A DNA stretch of 9,216 bases from Selenomonas sp. (GTDB lineage: Bacteria; Bacillota_C; Negativicutes; Selenomonadales; Selenomonadaceae), in assembly GCA_017940705.1 (NCBI GenBank), contig JAGAYB010000213.1:1-9216 (forward strand), given 5' to 3'. Position numbers and translations under genes: made by a program. Numbering within the stretch: the stretch's first letter is position 1; every line of letters starts with the position of its first letter. This document shows positions 1 through 6,589 of the stretch, one piece after another. A model generated the notes under the pieces. The model did not search any database. It saw only the letters and a program-made list of their open reading frames with translations, and was not told where the DNA came from.

Positions 1-72
1 GCCGGCATCGCGGTAGCAATGGGCGCAGTACATATTACAGTTATTCGTGGTATTCCATGATACAATCTTCAT
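1..72 (-). CDS. nirJ2: Radical SAM protein NirJ2/AhbD-like, N-terminal fragment
   Basis: Only the first 24 codons are inside the window; the gene runs off the left edge. The peptide starts MKIVSWNTTNNCNMYCAHCY, and C12, C16 and C19 form the CxxxCxxC motif that holds the radical SAM 4Fe-4S cluster. A start this close to the cluster motif, followed by YRDAG, matches my recollection of the NirJ2 family, which is related to AhbD (decarboxylation of Fe-coproporphyrin III to heme b in the siroheme-dependent route). The ATG lies 12 nt after the stop of the upstream nirJ1-like gene, and GGGGG seven bases before it serves as ribosome binding site, so the two are co-transcribed and probably coupled. 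Most of the protein is unseen, so another radical SAM/SPASM family is possible, but the pairing with nirJ1 makes this the best call. Confidence 0.75.
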   Translation of the reverse strand, partial: MKIVSWNTTNNCNMYCAHCYRDAG

Positions 73-84
73 GCTGCTGCCCCC

Positions 85-1266
85 TTACTTAATGCCGATT
101 TCTTCATCGGTGAGGTAGCAGGAGGGGTCGGATTCCCAGAAGTCCCCCGTCACCGCTTCGGCCCGGGTGCGGAAGTTGCCGTTGCAGTTATCCAAAAACT
201 TGCACTTGGCGCAGCGTCCCTTCAGGAGATGCTTACGGTCTTTCAGCCCTGCCAGAATCGGGCTGGCGCTGGTGTCCGTCCAGATGTCGCCAAACTTGCG
301 CTCCCGGACATTGCCAAAGGTATGGTGCTGGGTGAACTGGTCGGGATGCACATATCCCAAGGGATCAACTTCGCCAAAGGCAATGCCGGAACGGTTGCCG
401 CCGTTCATGGCAATGTACTTCTTTATCTGCGCCGCCGTTTCGTCACGTCCCTCAGCCAATGCTTTAAGGTACATGTAGACGCCATCGCAGTGATTGTCCA
501 CCGTGAGGATTTCCTTTTCCAGACCGCGCTCTTCAAAGTCACGGGTACGGCGGATAATGGTATCCATCGCCTTGCGTGATTCCTCCGGCGTTACATCCTG
601 ATTGACCATCTTCTCACCGCGTCCGGAATAAACCAGATGATAGAAGCAGACCCGGTTTATGCCCTTTTCCTCGATGAAATCGAAGATATTGTCCAGCTCC
701 TGAATGTTATGGTGGTTGATGGTGAAGCGCAGTCCCACGCGCTGGCCTACGGCAACACAGTTCTGAATGCCCTGCATGGCCTTTTCATAAGCACCATCCA
801 CACCGCGGAACTTGTCGTTGACATCCTTGAGGCCGTCAAGGGAAACGCCCACATAGCCCACGCCGATATCCTTGATGCGCTGGGCCACTTCCCGGGTAAT
901 CAGCGTGCCATTGGTCGACAAGGTAGGGCGAACCCCCTTCTTCTGGGCATACTCGGCCAGCTCGAAAAAGTCCGGACGAATCAGCGGCTCGCCGCCGGAA
1001 AACAACAGTACCGGTACATGGAAATCAGCCAAATCATCTATGAATTTCTTGGCTTCTTCCGTGGTGAGTTCATCTTTGTACTTCTGCGAATCGGACTGCA
1101 TATAGCAGTGCATACACTTCAGGTTGCAGGTCTTGGTCGAGTTCCAGACCACAACCGGCCCCATGCCCTCAGCCGCGCCATTGCGCATACAGTGGGCGTT
1201 GCGCGTATAGCGCAGATTATCCCCATAATAATCCCTAGCAAATAACAGCTTAGTTACACTAATCAT
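85..1266 (-). CDS. nirJ1: Radical SAM/SPASM protein NirJ1 (AhbC-like, late heme synthesis)
   Basis: This 393-residue cytoplasmic radical SAM enzyme shows the cluster motif CNLKCMHC (C47, C51, C54) and the SAM-binding GGEP at residues 91-94. A C-terminal SPASM-type cysteine set (C352, C355, C361, C383) should carry an auxiliary Fe-S cluster. The start MISVTKLL, the GDNLRY segment and the ending GNFRTRAEAVTGDFW...CYLTDEEIG are what I recall as hallmarks of NirJ1. That family is related to AhbC, which removes acetate side chains from didecarboxysiroheme to give Fe-coproporphyrin III. Databases often label it heme d1 synthesis, but nothing here supports d1, and a role in heme b or another modified tetrapyrrole is equally consistent. 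The ATG is preceded by AGGAG and GGAG, the latter at eight-base spacing. It sits 32 nt after the TetR gene and 12 nt before nirJ2, forming a probable three-gene operon. The exact substrate is inferred. Confidence 0.85.
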   Translation of the reverse strand: MISVTKLLFARDYYGDNLRYTRNAHCMRNGAAEGMGPVVVWNSTKTCNLKCMHCYMQSDSQKYKDELTTEEAKKFIDDLADFHVPVLLFSGGEPLIRPDFFELAEYAQKKGVRPTLSTNGTLITREVAQRIKDIGVGYVGVSLDGLKDVNDKFRGVDGAYEKAMQGIQNCVAVGQRVGLRFTINHHNIQELDNIFDFIEEKGINRVCFYHLVYSGRGEKMVNQDVTPEESRKAMDTIIRRTRDFEERGLEKEILTVDNHCDGVYMYLKALAEGRDETAAQIKKYIAMNGGNRSGIAFGEVDPLGYVHPDQFTQHHTFGNVRERKFGDIWTDTSASPILAGLKDRKHLLKGRCAKCKFLDNCNGNFRTRAEAVTGDFWESDPSCYLTDEEIGIK

Positions 1267-1298
1267 GCCAGCTTCTCCACTCCTAAAATATATTACGA

Positions 1299-1910
1299 TT
1301 AAGTCTCGGGCCTTGCCTTTATCCCGTCCAGCAGCAGCCGCATTTTCATGGACACGTTTTCCTGAAAGGGAATCCCCAATTTACTGAAAGCCGCGGCCTG
1401 ATAAATCGAGTGAAACATTTCCGCAATCAGCTCCGGCGGTACGTCACTGCGCACTTCTCCGGCCTGCTGTCCTTCCTGCAAAATCCCTTCAAATAGATGC
1501 TTAAAGCCCGGTGTCGGCATTGGTTTCCGTTCCTCGGCATCCTCGGGCAGACCCGAATGTTCTGCCGCCGCTAAAAACAAGGGCAAAACGTAACGGTTTT
1601 CATCCAGAAATCTCGCCGTAATGGAACAGGCCGAAGCCAGCTGTTCACAGGCGGGCCGTCTGGCCTCTTTCAGCTCCCTGAGCGAAGCGTCAACATCCTC
1701 AACCATCCGCCCCAGCAGATGTATGAGGACTTCCTCCTTGGACTGAAAGTAGTTGTAAAAGGTGCCGATGCCTAAATCAGCAGCATTCATAATGTCCGCC
1801 ACCGATGTTTCCCGGAAGCCCTTCTGACTGAATTCACGCACAGCCGCCTCTAGTATCGCCTGCCGGGACAAGATTTTTTTGCGCTCCCGGCGGCCCATTT
1901 TCTCATCCAT
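1299..1910 (-). CDS. TetR/AcrR family transcriptional regulator
   Basis: This is a 203-residue protein, the usual size for the family. A basic N-terminus (GRRERKK) precedes the first helix (RQAILEAAVREFSQKGF). The TetR helix-turn-helix spans about residues 35-57: ETSVADIMNAADLGIGTFYN followed by YFQSKEEVL, a near-consensus signature. The remaining ~140 residues are an all-helical ligand-binding and dimerisation domain too divergent to name a ligand. It is first in the unit with nirJ1 and nirJ2, so control of its own operon, perhaps sensing a tetrapyrrole or heme-related stress, is a reasonable inference; sequence alone does not show it. The ATG at 1910 has GGGG ten bases upstream; an internal ATG at 1898 (MGRRERKK) is a possible alternative start. 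The longer start was kept because neither has a clearly better ribosome binding site. Confidence 0.9.
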   Translation of the reverse strand: MDEKMGRRERKKILSRQAILEAAVREFSQKGFRETSVADIMNAADLGIGTFYNYFQSKEEVLIHLLGRMVEDVDASLRELKEARRPACEQLASACSITARFLDENRYVLPLFLAAAEHSGLPEDAEERKPMPTPGFKHLFEGILQEGQQAGEVRSDVPPELIAEMFHSIYQAAAFSKLGIPFQENVSMKMRLLLDGIKARPET

Positions 1911-1954
1911 GGTAACATCGCCCCAATTCTGTAACTGATTTACTTCTGTTTTCT

Positions 1955-1983
1955 ATTATATCGGAAAAATTTTGCGCTGAAAA
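1955..1983 (-). promoter_or_regulatory. Sigma-A-type promoter of the tetR-nirJ1-nirJ2 unit
   Basis: Read on the minus strand, TTTTCA (-35, 4 of 6 matches) is followed by a 17-bp spacer and a perfect TATAAT (-10, at 1955-1960). The expected transcript start is near 1948, giving a leader of about 38 nt before the regulator ATG. It is the only well-formed promoter I see between the helicase gene and the regulator. Confidence 0.72.
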
Positions 1984-1987
1984 GATA

Positions 1988-2010
1988 AAAAGTGAATTTA
2001 ATTCATTTTT
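1988..2010. promoter_or_regulatory. 23-bp AT-rich palindrome, candidate operator (or weak terminator)
   Basis: The core TGAATT-T-AATTCA (1993-2005) is a perfect inverted repeat around one base, extended by AAAA and TTTT arms with a single mismatched pair. It lies 4 bp upstream of the -35 of the regulator promoter. Length and symmetry fit a TetR-family operator, though repressor sites more often overlap the -35/-10. An alternative is a weak A/T-rich hairpin terminator about 25 nt after the helicase stop, read on the minus strand with a following U-rich run. The sequence does not decide between the two. Confidence 0.4.
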
Positions 2011-2034
2011 GTAGGATTGACAAAATATATACAT

Positions 2035-5000
2035 TTACTTTTGGAACAATTCCCGAATCTCCTCATCGGTCAGACGGGACAGGAAATTCTCCCCGGGCTG
2101 TATCATCTGGTCAATCAGCGATTTTTTCTTCTGTTGCAGGTCGTAGATTTTTTCCTCCACGGTGCCCTTGGCCAGCAGACGGATGACCTGCACATTATTC
2201 TTCTGCCCCAGACGGTAGGCTCTGTCCGTGGCCTGGTCCTCAACAGCCGGATTCCACCACGGGTCATAGTGTATGACCATATCCGCCCCGGTGAGGTTCA
2301 GCCCCGTGCCCCCGGCTTTCAGGGAGATGAGAAACACCGGCGTAGTTCCCTCATTGAAGGCCTTGACCAAGCGGATGCGTTCCAATGACGGTGTAGAACC
2401 GTCCAGATAATAGTAGCCGATGCCCTGCTGTTTCAGCCGTTCACCAATATGAGCAAGCATGGTGGTGAACTGGGAAAAAATCAAAATGCGGTGGCCGCCT
2501 TCCACGGCCTCCCCTACCAGTTCCTCCAGCTGGTCAAGTTTACCCGAGCCGCCCGTATAGCCTTCCAAAAACAGGGACGGGTCACAGGCTATCTGCCGCA
2601 ACCGTGTCAGGATGGCCAGTATCTTTATCCGGCTGTCCTCTCCTGCCGCCAGCTGCTGGGCAAACTCCTTCTGGCTTTTGAGAAACCATGCCTGATAAAG
2701 TTTTTCCTGCTTGGGCGTCATGGAGCTTATCATCTTGCGTTCCACCTTGTCCGGCAGTTCCGTCAGGACATCCTTTTTCATCCTGCGCAGGATAAAGGGC
2801 ATGACATGGCGCTTTAAATCCGTAAGGCTGCGCTCGTCCTGCTCCCGGACAATCGGTACTTCATAGCGTTCCTTGAACTTTTTATGGGACAACAGATAGC
2901 CCGGCATCAGAAAATCAAAGATTGACCATAATTCTGTCAAGGTATTCTCTATCGGCGTACCCGTCAGGGCAAAGTAACCGCCGGTTTTCAGCCGCTTTAC
3001 CGCCCTTGCATTTTGGGTCGTGGGATTTTTGATGTGCTGGGCTTCATCCAAAAAGGCGTAGCGGAAGCGCCGCTTTTCGTACATATCTATATCCCGTTTC
3101 AGCATATTGTAGGTGGTGACAAGCACATCATAGCCGGAATCAGCCTCATCGAGGATTTTCTGCCGTTCCGCCTTGGAGCCGGCCACGGCACAGGCTTTCA
3201 ACTCTGGCGCAAAACGGTCAATTTCCTCCAGCCAGTTGTACATGAGGGAGGTCGGCGCAATGACCAAAGACGGCGGCTCCTTGTAATTCTGTCTGGACAG
3301 CAGGAAGGCAATCACCTGCAAGGTTTTCCCCAGCCCCATATCGTCAGCCAGTATCCCCCCGAGATGATACTGTGACAGCGTGGACAGCCAGTTAAAGCCC
3401 GTCACCTGATACTCACGCAACGTATCTTTGAGACTTTCCGGCACATCCACCGTATTTTCCTCCGGGTGGCGGATATCACGGACAATCGCGCGAAATTCGC
3501 GGCTGCGTTCCAGCCGCAGGGATTCATCGGCCTTGGCCAGCTCGTCCAGATACATGGCCTGCGACAGGGGCAGCTCCACCTTCATGCCCTCCGCCTTGCT
3601 GGCGGCAATCCCCGTATTGTCAACAAAATCGGCAATCGCCTGCATCTGCTGGTCGCCCAGCGTGATAAAACTCCTGTCCTGCAAACGATGGTACTTGCGC
3701 TTTTGCCGGTACGAATCCAAAATCTCCATCAGCTCGTTAAAGTCCAGATTTTTGGCATTAAAGCTGACCTCCAGCAAATTGGAATCATTGACGCTGACCC
3801 CGGCGGTGATTTTCGGCATGGAACGCACCGGGCGGTTGCCAAAGGCATCGGAATAAAACACATCCACCCATTCCGGCAGATGGGGCAGTTCTTCCGTCAA
3901 AAACTCGTAGCTTTTCTCCTCGTCCGTCTGCACCAGCTGGTCGCGTTTTTTCTTAAAGCCATACTGGGTAAGCCGGGTGATAATCTCTTTTTCGTTGTCA
4001 TCACTCCGCACCAGCTTCCGCCCGTCACGCAGCGGCGGCTCCGCTTCCACCAGAGGATTGAACGCCGCATCGCCATAGGCAAACTTCGGGCGCACCGCAA
4101 TGCCGTCACCTTCGTAGTCAATATACAGCTCCACGCTCAAAGGCTGGACAACATACTGCTCCTGAAATTTTTCATCCACCTCCACCGCCGCAGCCAGTTC
4201 CATCCGGGGCAGCACCTGACTGAAAAAAGCGGCCATATCGTCTTTGTTTATCGTTACGGTATTCGTCCCGTCAAAGGTGTCAATAAGCGGCTTTAACGCC
4301 TGTGAAAACTTATTGTCACATTGGTAAATGACACCCTCCTGATACACGTAATTGCAGTCCCTGTCCAAAGCCGCAATATCCGCCCGTGTAACCTGCAGCT
4401 CACCGTGCCCCTTTTTTTCCAGCAGCGACAGGCTGATGTGCGGATTGCCCGGCTGGGTTCTGACCCGTTCCGGCACACTGCCGTCAACATGTACCTCAAA
4501 GTCATTATCCCCCAGCAACGACAAAAACTCACCAAGGGCCTCCGCAGACAGATGGAACTGCTTCTGGTCAAAGAGATAGGAACGTCTGTCCATGTAATAG
4601 TAGCGGCTGCTGCTTCCGGCGGCAAACATTCCCTGCTCCAGACGATAGTATTTCTGCAATAACGCATAGAGCTTCGCGGAAATTTCATCGCCCCAGCGCA
4701 CCGTCCCGAGATTGACCGTGGTCTTCGTGCCCAGCTGCCACATATCGCCTTTTTCCAGCCCCTCCACCAGCATGCCGATATTTTTCACTACATAAAGTTT
4801 ATCCATACCAAAGCGGAATTCCAGCCAGTTGCGGTGATTGCCGTAAAAACTTTCCGTGAACAGGCGCGGCTCCAAATGAGCGTACGTCAGTGAGCCTGCA
4901 AAAGCGCCGGACGTGCCGGCAGCAGCCTGCTGAAAAGCGGCAAACATCCTCCGTGCTGCGGCAGATTTCCGTTCCTGTTCCCCAACGGCCTTGCGCTTCA

Positions 5001-5370
5001 TCATCCCGCCCAGGGTATCTATGCCATAATCTGCCATGACGCCCTGCAAAAGTTCCTGCGGCGATTGGGGCCGGCTGTTTTCCTGCTCTGCCTGAATGGC
5101 CAGCAAGACCGCCACCACATGCTTGCAGGCGCCCAAATACTGCGCCGCTGCCGGACAGTCACAGCTATAGCTTTCCACGTTATTGCGTTTCTTGTTCAGC
5201 TTCACGCGCACGCTGTAATCCTCAGAGCCGTACACTACCGCTGACCAATCCGTCCCGGCATCACCAAGTGAGCCCAGTTCTTCCACCGCATTGTCCCGAT
5301 AGTATTTCACGCCCCGGCGGTACACGGTATCGCTGCTGGCTACAGATTTTATGATTATATCCTTTAACAT
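2035..5370 (-). CDS. SWIM zinc finger / SNF2-family helicase-like ATPase
   Basis: This protein of about 1,111 residues is a double-stranded-DNA translocase of the bacterial SNF2 type, acting on nucleic acid in the cytoplasm. Numbered from the upstream in-frame ATG at 5376 (two residues longer), a SWIM zinc finger has C72, C74, C84 and H86 (CxC...CxH). A long bacterial SNF2-associated region of about 500 residues follows. The ATPase core then has motif I DDMGLGKT at 678-685, motif II DEAQ at 777-780 and motif III LTGTP at about 804. The C-terminal lobe has SQFTTML, AGGTGLNL, DPWWNPAVE and motif VI QATDRAYRLGQ at 1048-1058. All core motifs are intact, so it should hydrolyse ATP. The start at 5370 was chosen because AAAGG sits eight bases upstream, against two bases for the ATG at 5376. 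It stands alone, divergent from the GT9 gene. The family is widespread and its physiological role (remodelling, repair or transcription recycling) is not established; no defence partner genes are adjacent. Confidence 0.95.
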   Translation of the reverse strand: MLKDIIIKSVASSDTVYRRGVKYYRDNAVEELGSLGDAGTDWSAVVYGSEDYSVRVKLNKKRNNVESYSCDCPAAAQYLGACKHVVAVLLAIQAEQENSRPQSPQELLQGVMADYGIDTLGGMMKRKAVGEQERKSAAARRMFAAFQQAAAGTSGAFAGSLTYAHLEPRLFTESFYGNHRNWLEFRFGMDKLYVVKNIGMLVEGLEKGDMWQLGTKTTVNLGTVRWGDEISAKLYALLQKYYRLEQGMFAAGSSSRYYYMDRRSYLFDQKQFHLSAEALGEFLSLLGDNDFEVHVDGSVPERVRTQPGNPHISLSLLEKKGHGELQVTRADIAALDRDCNYVYQEGVIYQCDNKFSQALKPLIDTFDGTNTVTINKDDMAAFFSQVLPRMELAAAVEVDEKFQEQYVVQPLSVELYIDYEGDGIAVRPKFAYGDAAFNPLVEAEPPLRDGRKLVRSDDNEKEIITRLTQYGFKKKRDQLVQTDEEKSYEFLTEELPHLPEWVDVFYSDAFGNRPVRSMPKITAGVSVNDSNLLEVSFNAKNLDFNELMEILDSYRQKRKYHRLQDRSFITLGDQQMQAIADFVDNTGIAASKAEGMKVELPLSQAMYLDELAKADESLRLERSREFRAIVRDIRHPEENTVDVPESLKDTLREYQVTGFNWLSTLSQYHLGGILADDMGLGKTLQVIAFLLSRQNYKEPPSLVIAPTSLMYNWLEEIDRFAPELKACAVAGSKAERQKILDEADSGYDVLVTTYNMLKRDIDMYEKRRFRYAFLDEAQHIKNPTTQNARAVKRLKTGGYFALTGTPIENTLTELWSIFDFLMPGYLLSHKKFKERYEVPIVREQDERSLTDLKRHVMPFILRRMKKDVLTELPDKVERKMISSMTPKQEKLYQAWFLKSQKEFAQQLAAGEDSRIKILAILTRLRQIACDPSLFLEGYTGGSGKLDQLEELVGEAVEGGHRILIFSQFTTMLAHIGERLKQQGIGYYYLDGSTPSLERIRLVKAFNEGTTPVFLISLKAGGTGLNLTGADMVIHYDPWWNPAVEDQATDRAYRLGQKNNVQVIRLLAKGTVEEKIYDLQQKKKSLIDQMIQPGENFLSRLTDEEIRELFQK

Positions 5371-5378
5371 GCCCATAT

Positions 5379-5384
5379 CCTTTC
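5379..5384 (-). promoter_or_regulatory. Ribosome binding site that decides the helicase start
   Basis: On the minus strand GAAAGG is followed by ATATGGGC and then the ATG at 5370, giving normal eight-base spacing. The upstream in-frame ATG at 5376 would be only two bases from the same site, so the protein most likely begins MLKDIIIK. Confidence 0.6.
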
Positions 5385-5386
5385 TT

Positions 5387-5415
5387 TGGACAATTCTTTT
5401 TTACTATGTTAATAT
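5387..5415 (+). promoter_or_regulatory. Candidate promoter of the GT9 gene
   Basis: TGGACA (5 of 6 to TTGACA, 5387-5392) is followed by a 17-bp spacer and TAATAT (4 of 6 to TATAAT, 5410-5415). Transcription would start near 5422, leaving a ~43-nt leader to the ATG at 5465. This argues against the in-frame TTG at 5432, which would have almost no leader and no ribosome binding site. Confidence 0.5.
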
Positions 5416-5430
5416 TAGACCTATCTGATT

Positions 5431-5459
5431 ATTGTACTATGAACAGGAAGGAAAACCAA
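5431..5459 (-). promoter_or_regulatory. Candidate promoter of the SNF2 helicase gene
   Basis: Read on the minus strand, TTGGTT (3 of 6, 5454-5459) and TACAAT (5 of 6, 5431-5436) are 17 bp apart. The predicted start near 5424 gives a leader of roughly 54 nt. It lies within the transcribed leader of the divergent GT9 gene, so the two promoters would be interleaved. The weak -35 keeps confidence low. Confidence 0.35.
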
Positions 5460-5464
5460 CCTTT

Positions 5465-6532
5465 ATGCAAAATAAAAACACGGCTGCAGATGAGCTCTGC
5501 CATATACTCATCATCCGCTTATCAGCCATCGGTGATGTCCTCCATGCCACCACCGTGGCGCGTCACCTGAAAGGACTGCGGCCAGCCTGTCATCTTACCT
5601 GGCTCGTCAGTCCGCCAGCCGATAAGATGCTGGAGGGTAATCCTTTTATCGACGAAATCCTTGTCTGGGACAGACGCCCTCTAGACGAGGCCGTTGCCGC
5701 TTTTGATATTAAGAGCGCTTACCGAGAAATAAAAAAAGCCCGTTCCCTGCTGAAGGAACGGCACTTTGATATCGTTCTGGATATTCAGGGCTTGTTCCTA
5801 ACGGGCATTCTGGCGCGTCTTGCCTCTGCCAGACGCCGCATCGGCATCCATGAACGCCATGAGGGCAACAGCCTCTTCATGACGGAAATGGCGCCTGACA
5901 TAAGCAGCCCCCATAAGGTACACCGCTATTTAAGCGCCCTAATCCCCTTGGGCTTTGACATGTCAGACTTCACTCCGGGGCTGACCATGAAGCTCCCCGC
6001 CACGCTCGCCGGCTTTGCCGAAAAATTTTGGCAGGAACGCGGCATTGACACCGGCCGTCCTATCCTCATGGTCACTATACGCACCACCTGGCCGGATAAA
6101 AACTGGGAACCTCAGAACTTCGGACTTGCTCTGCAAAAAATCCCCGAAGATGTCCAAATCGTCTTCAGCGGTTCTGCCAGCGACGAAGTCTTTATTCGCG
6201 AAGCGCAGCAGCACTTAAACCGCCCCAGCCTGTCCATTGCCGGACAAACAAACCTGCAGGAACTGGCCGCTCTCCTAAAAACCGCCAGCCTCCTGCTCTC
6301 CTGCGACACCGGCCCCCTGCACATAGCTGATGCCGTCGGCTGCCAAACACTCTCCCTCTGGGGTCCCACCCAGCCCGATGTATACGGGCCGCTGACTGCG
6401 GGGCACACCTTCATCATCAGCCCCCACTCATGCAGGCGCTGCCTGAAAACGAAATGCAAATATAAAACCAACGCCTGCATGAAGGCCATCAAGCCCGAAA
6501 CCGTAGCCCAAAAACTGTGCGAACTGCTTTAA
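5465..6532 (+). CDS. Glycosyltransferase family 9 (LPS heptosyltransferase-like)
   Basis: This 355-residue protein has the two Rossmann-like domains of GT-B enzymes. It likely transfers heptose from ADP-heptose to the lipopolysaccharide core at the cytoplasmic face of the inner membrane. Near the N-terminus IRLSAIGDVLHAT carries the family's catalytic-type Asp (D24). The C-terminal domain has the donor-binding signature SCDTGPLHIADAVG (D281), then SLWGPTQPDVYGP and a cysteine-rich tail (CRRCLKTKC...ACMKAI) common in these enzymes. No signal peptide or membrane span is seen. The ATG at 5465 was chosen: AGGAAGG lies upstream at 5444-5450, though spacing is long (about 14 bases), whereas an in-frame TTG at 5432 has no site. 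It is a single gene, divergent from the helicase and ending in a terminator. Which core sugar it adds (WaaC-, WaaF- or WaaQ-type) cannot be read from sequence. Its presence supports a diderm host. Confidence 0.9.
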   Translation: MQNKNTAADELCHILIIRLSAIGDVLHATTVARHLKGLRPACHLTWLVSPPADKMLEGNPFIDEILVWDRRPLDEAVAAFDIKSAYREIKKARSLLKERHFDIVLDIQGLFLTGILARLASARRRIGIHERHEGNSLFMTEMAPDISSPHKVHRYLSALIPLGFDMSDFTPGLTMKLPATLAGFAEKFWQERGIDTGRPILMVTIRTTWPDKNWEPQNFGLALQKIPEDVQIVFSGSASDEVFIREAQQHLNRPSLSIAGQTNLQELAALLKTASLLLSCDTGPLHIADAVGCQTLSLWGPTQPDVYGPLTAGHTFIISPHSCRRCLKTKCKYKTNACMKAIKPETVAQKLCELL

Positions 6533-6535
6533 TAA

Positions 6536-6578
6536 AATAAAAAGCCCATTGACATTTTACGCCAATGGACTTTTTATT
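6536..6578. terminator. Bidirectional intrinsic terminator
   Basis: A stem of 16 pairs with one mismatch encloses an 11-nt loop: the left arm includes AAAAAGCCCATTG (6539-6551) and the right arm CAATGGACTTTTT (6563-6575). The A-tract and T-tract flank the GC-richer core on both sides, so it gives a U-run in either direction. It starts four bases after the GT9 stop and ends 12 bp from the stop of the opposing DAK2-like gene, as expected for a shared terminator of convergent genes. Confidence 0.9.
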
Positions 6579-6589
6579 ATCTAAAACTA

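Noticed and set aside
637..1245. 202-codon plus-strand open frame opposite nirJ1
   Set aside because: It is fully antisense to a recognisable radical SAM gene, and its hydrophobic/His-rich content mirrors the complementary codons.
85..1266. Literal assignment to heme d1 synthesis
   Set aside because: No nirS or other d1 genes are visible, and the family name is historical; an AhbC-like role in heme b or a related tetrapyrrole is at least as likely.
3466..4296. Long plus-strand open frame (276 codons) opposite the helicase gene
   Set aside because: It lies wholly antisense to a protein with intact SNF2 motifs, has no family signature and no ribosome binding site; it is a shadow of GC-skewed codons.
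5432..5464. TTG start 11 codons upstream for the GT9 protein
   Set aside because: There is no ribosome binding site before it, and the best promoter would leave only about 10 nt of leader; the family's homology starts after the ATG at 5465.
5393..5464. Riboswitch or attenuator in the GT9/helicase gap
   Set aside because: No stable stem or terminator-antiterminator pair is seen; the stretch is explained by leaders and promoter-like hexamers.
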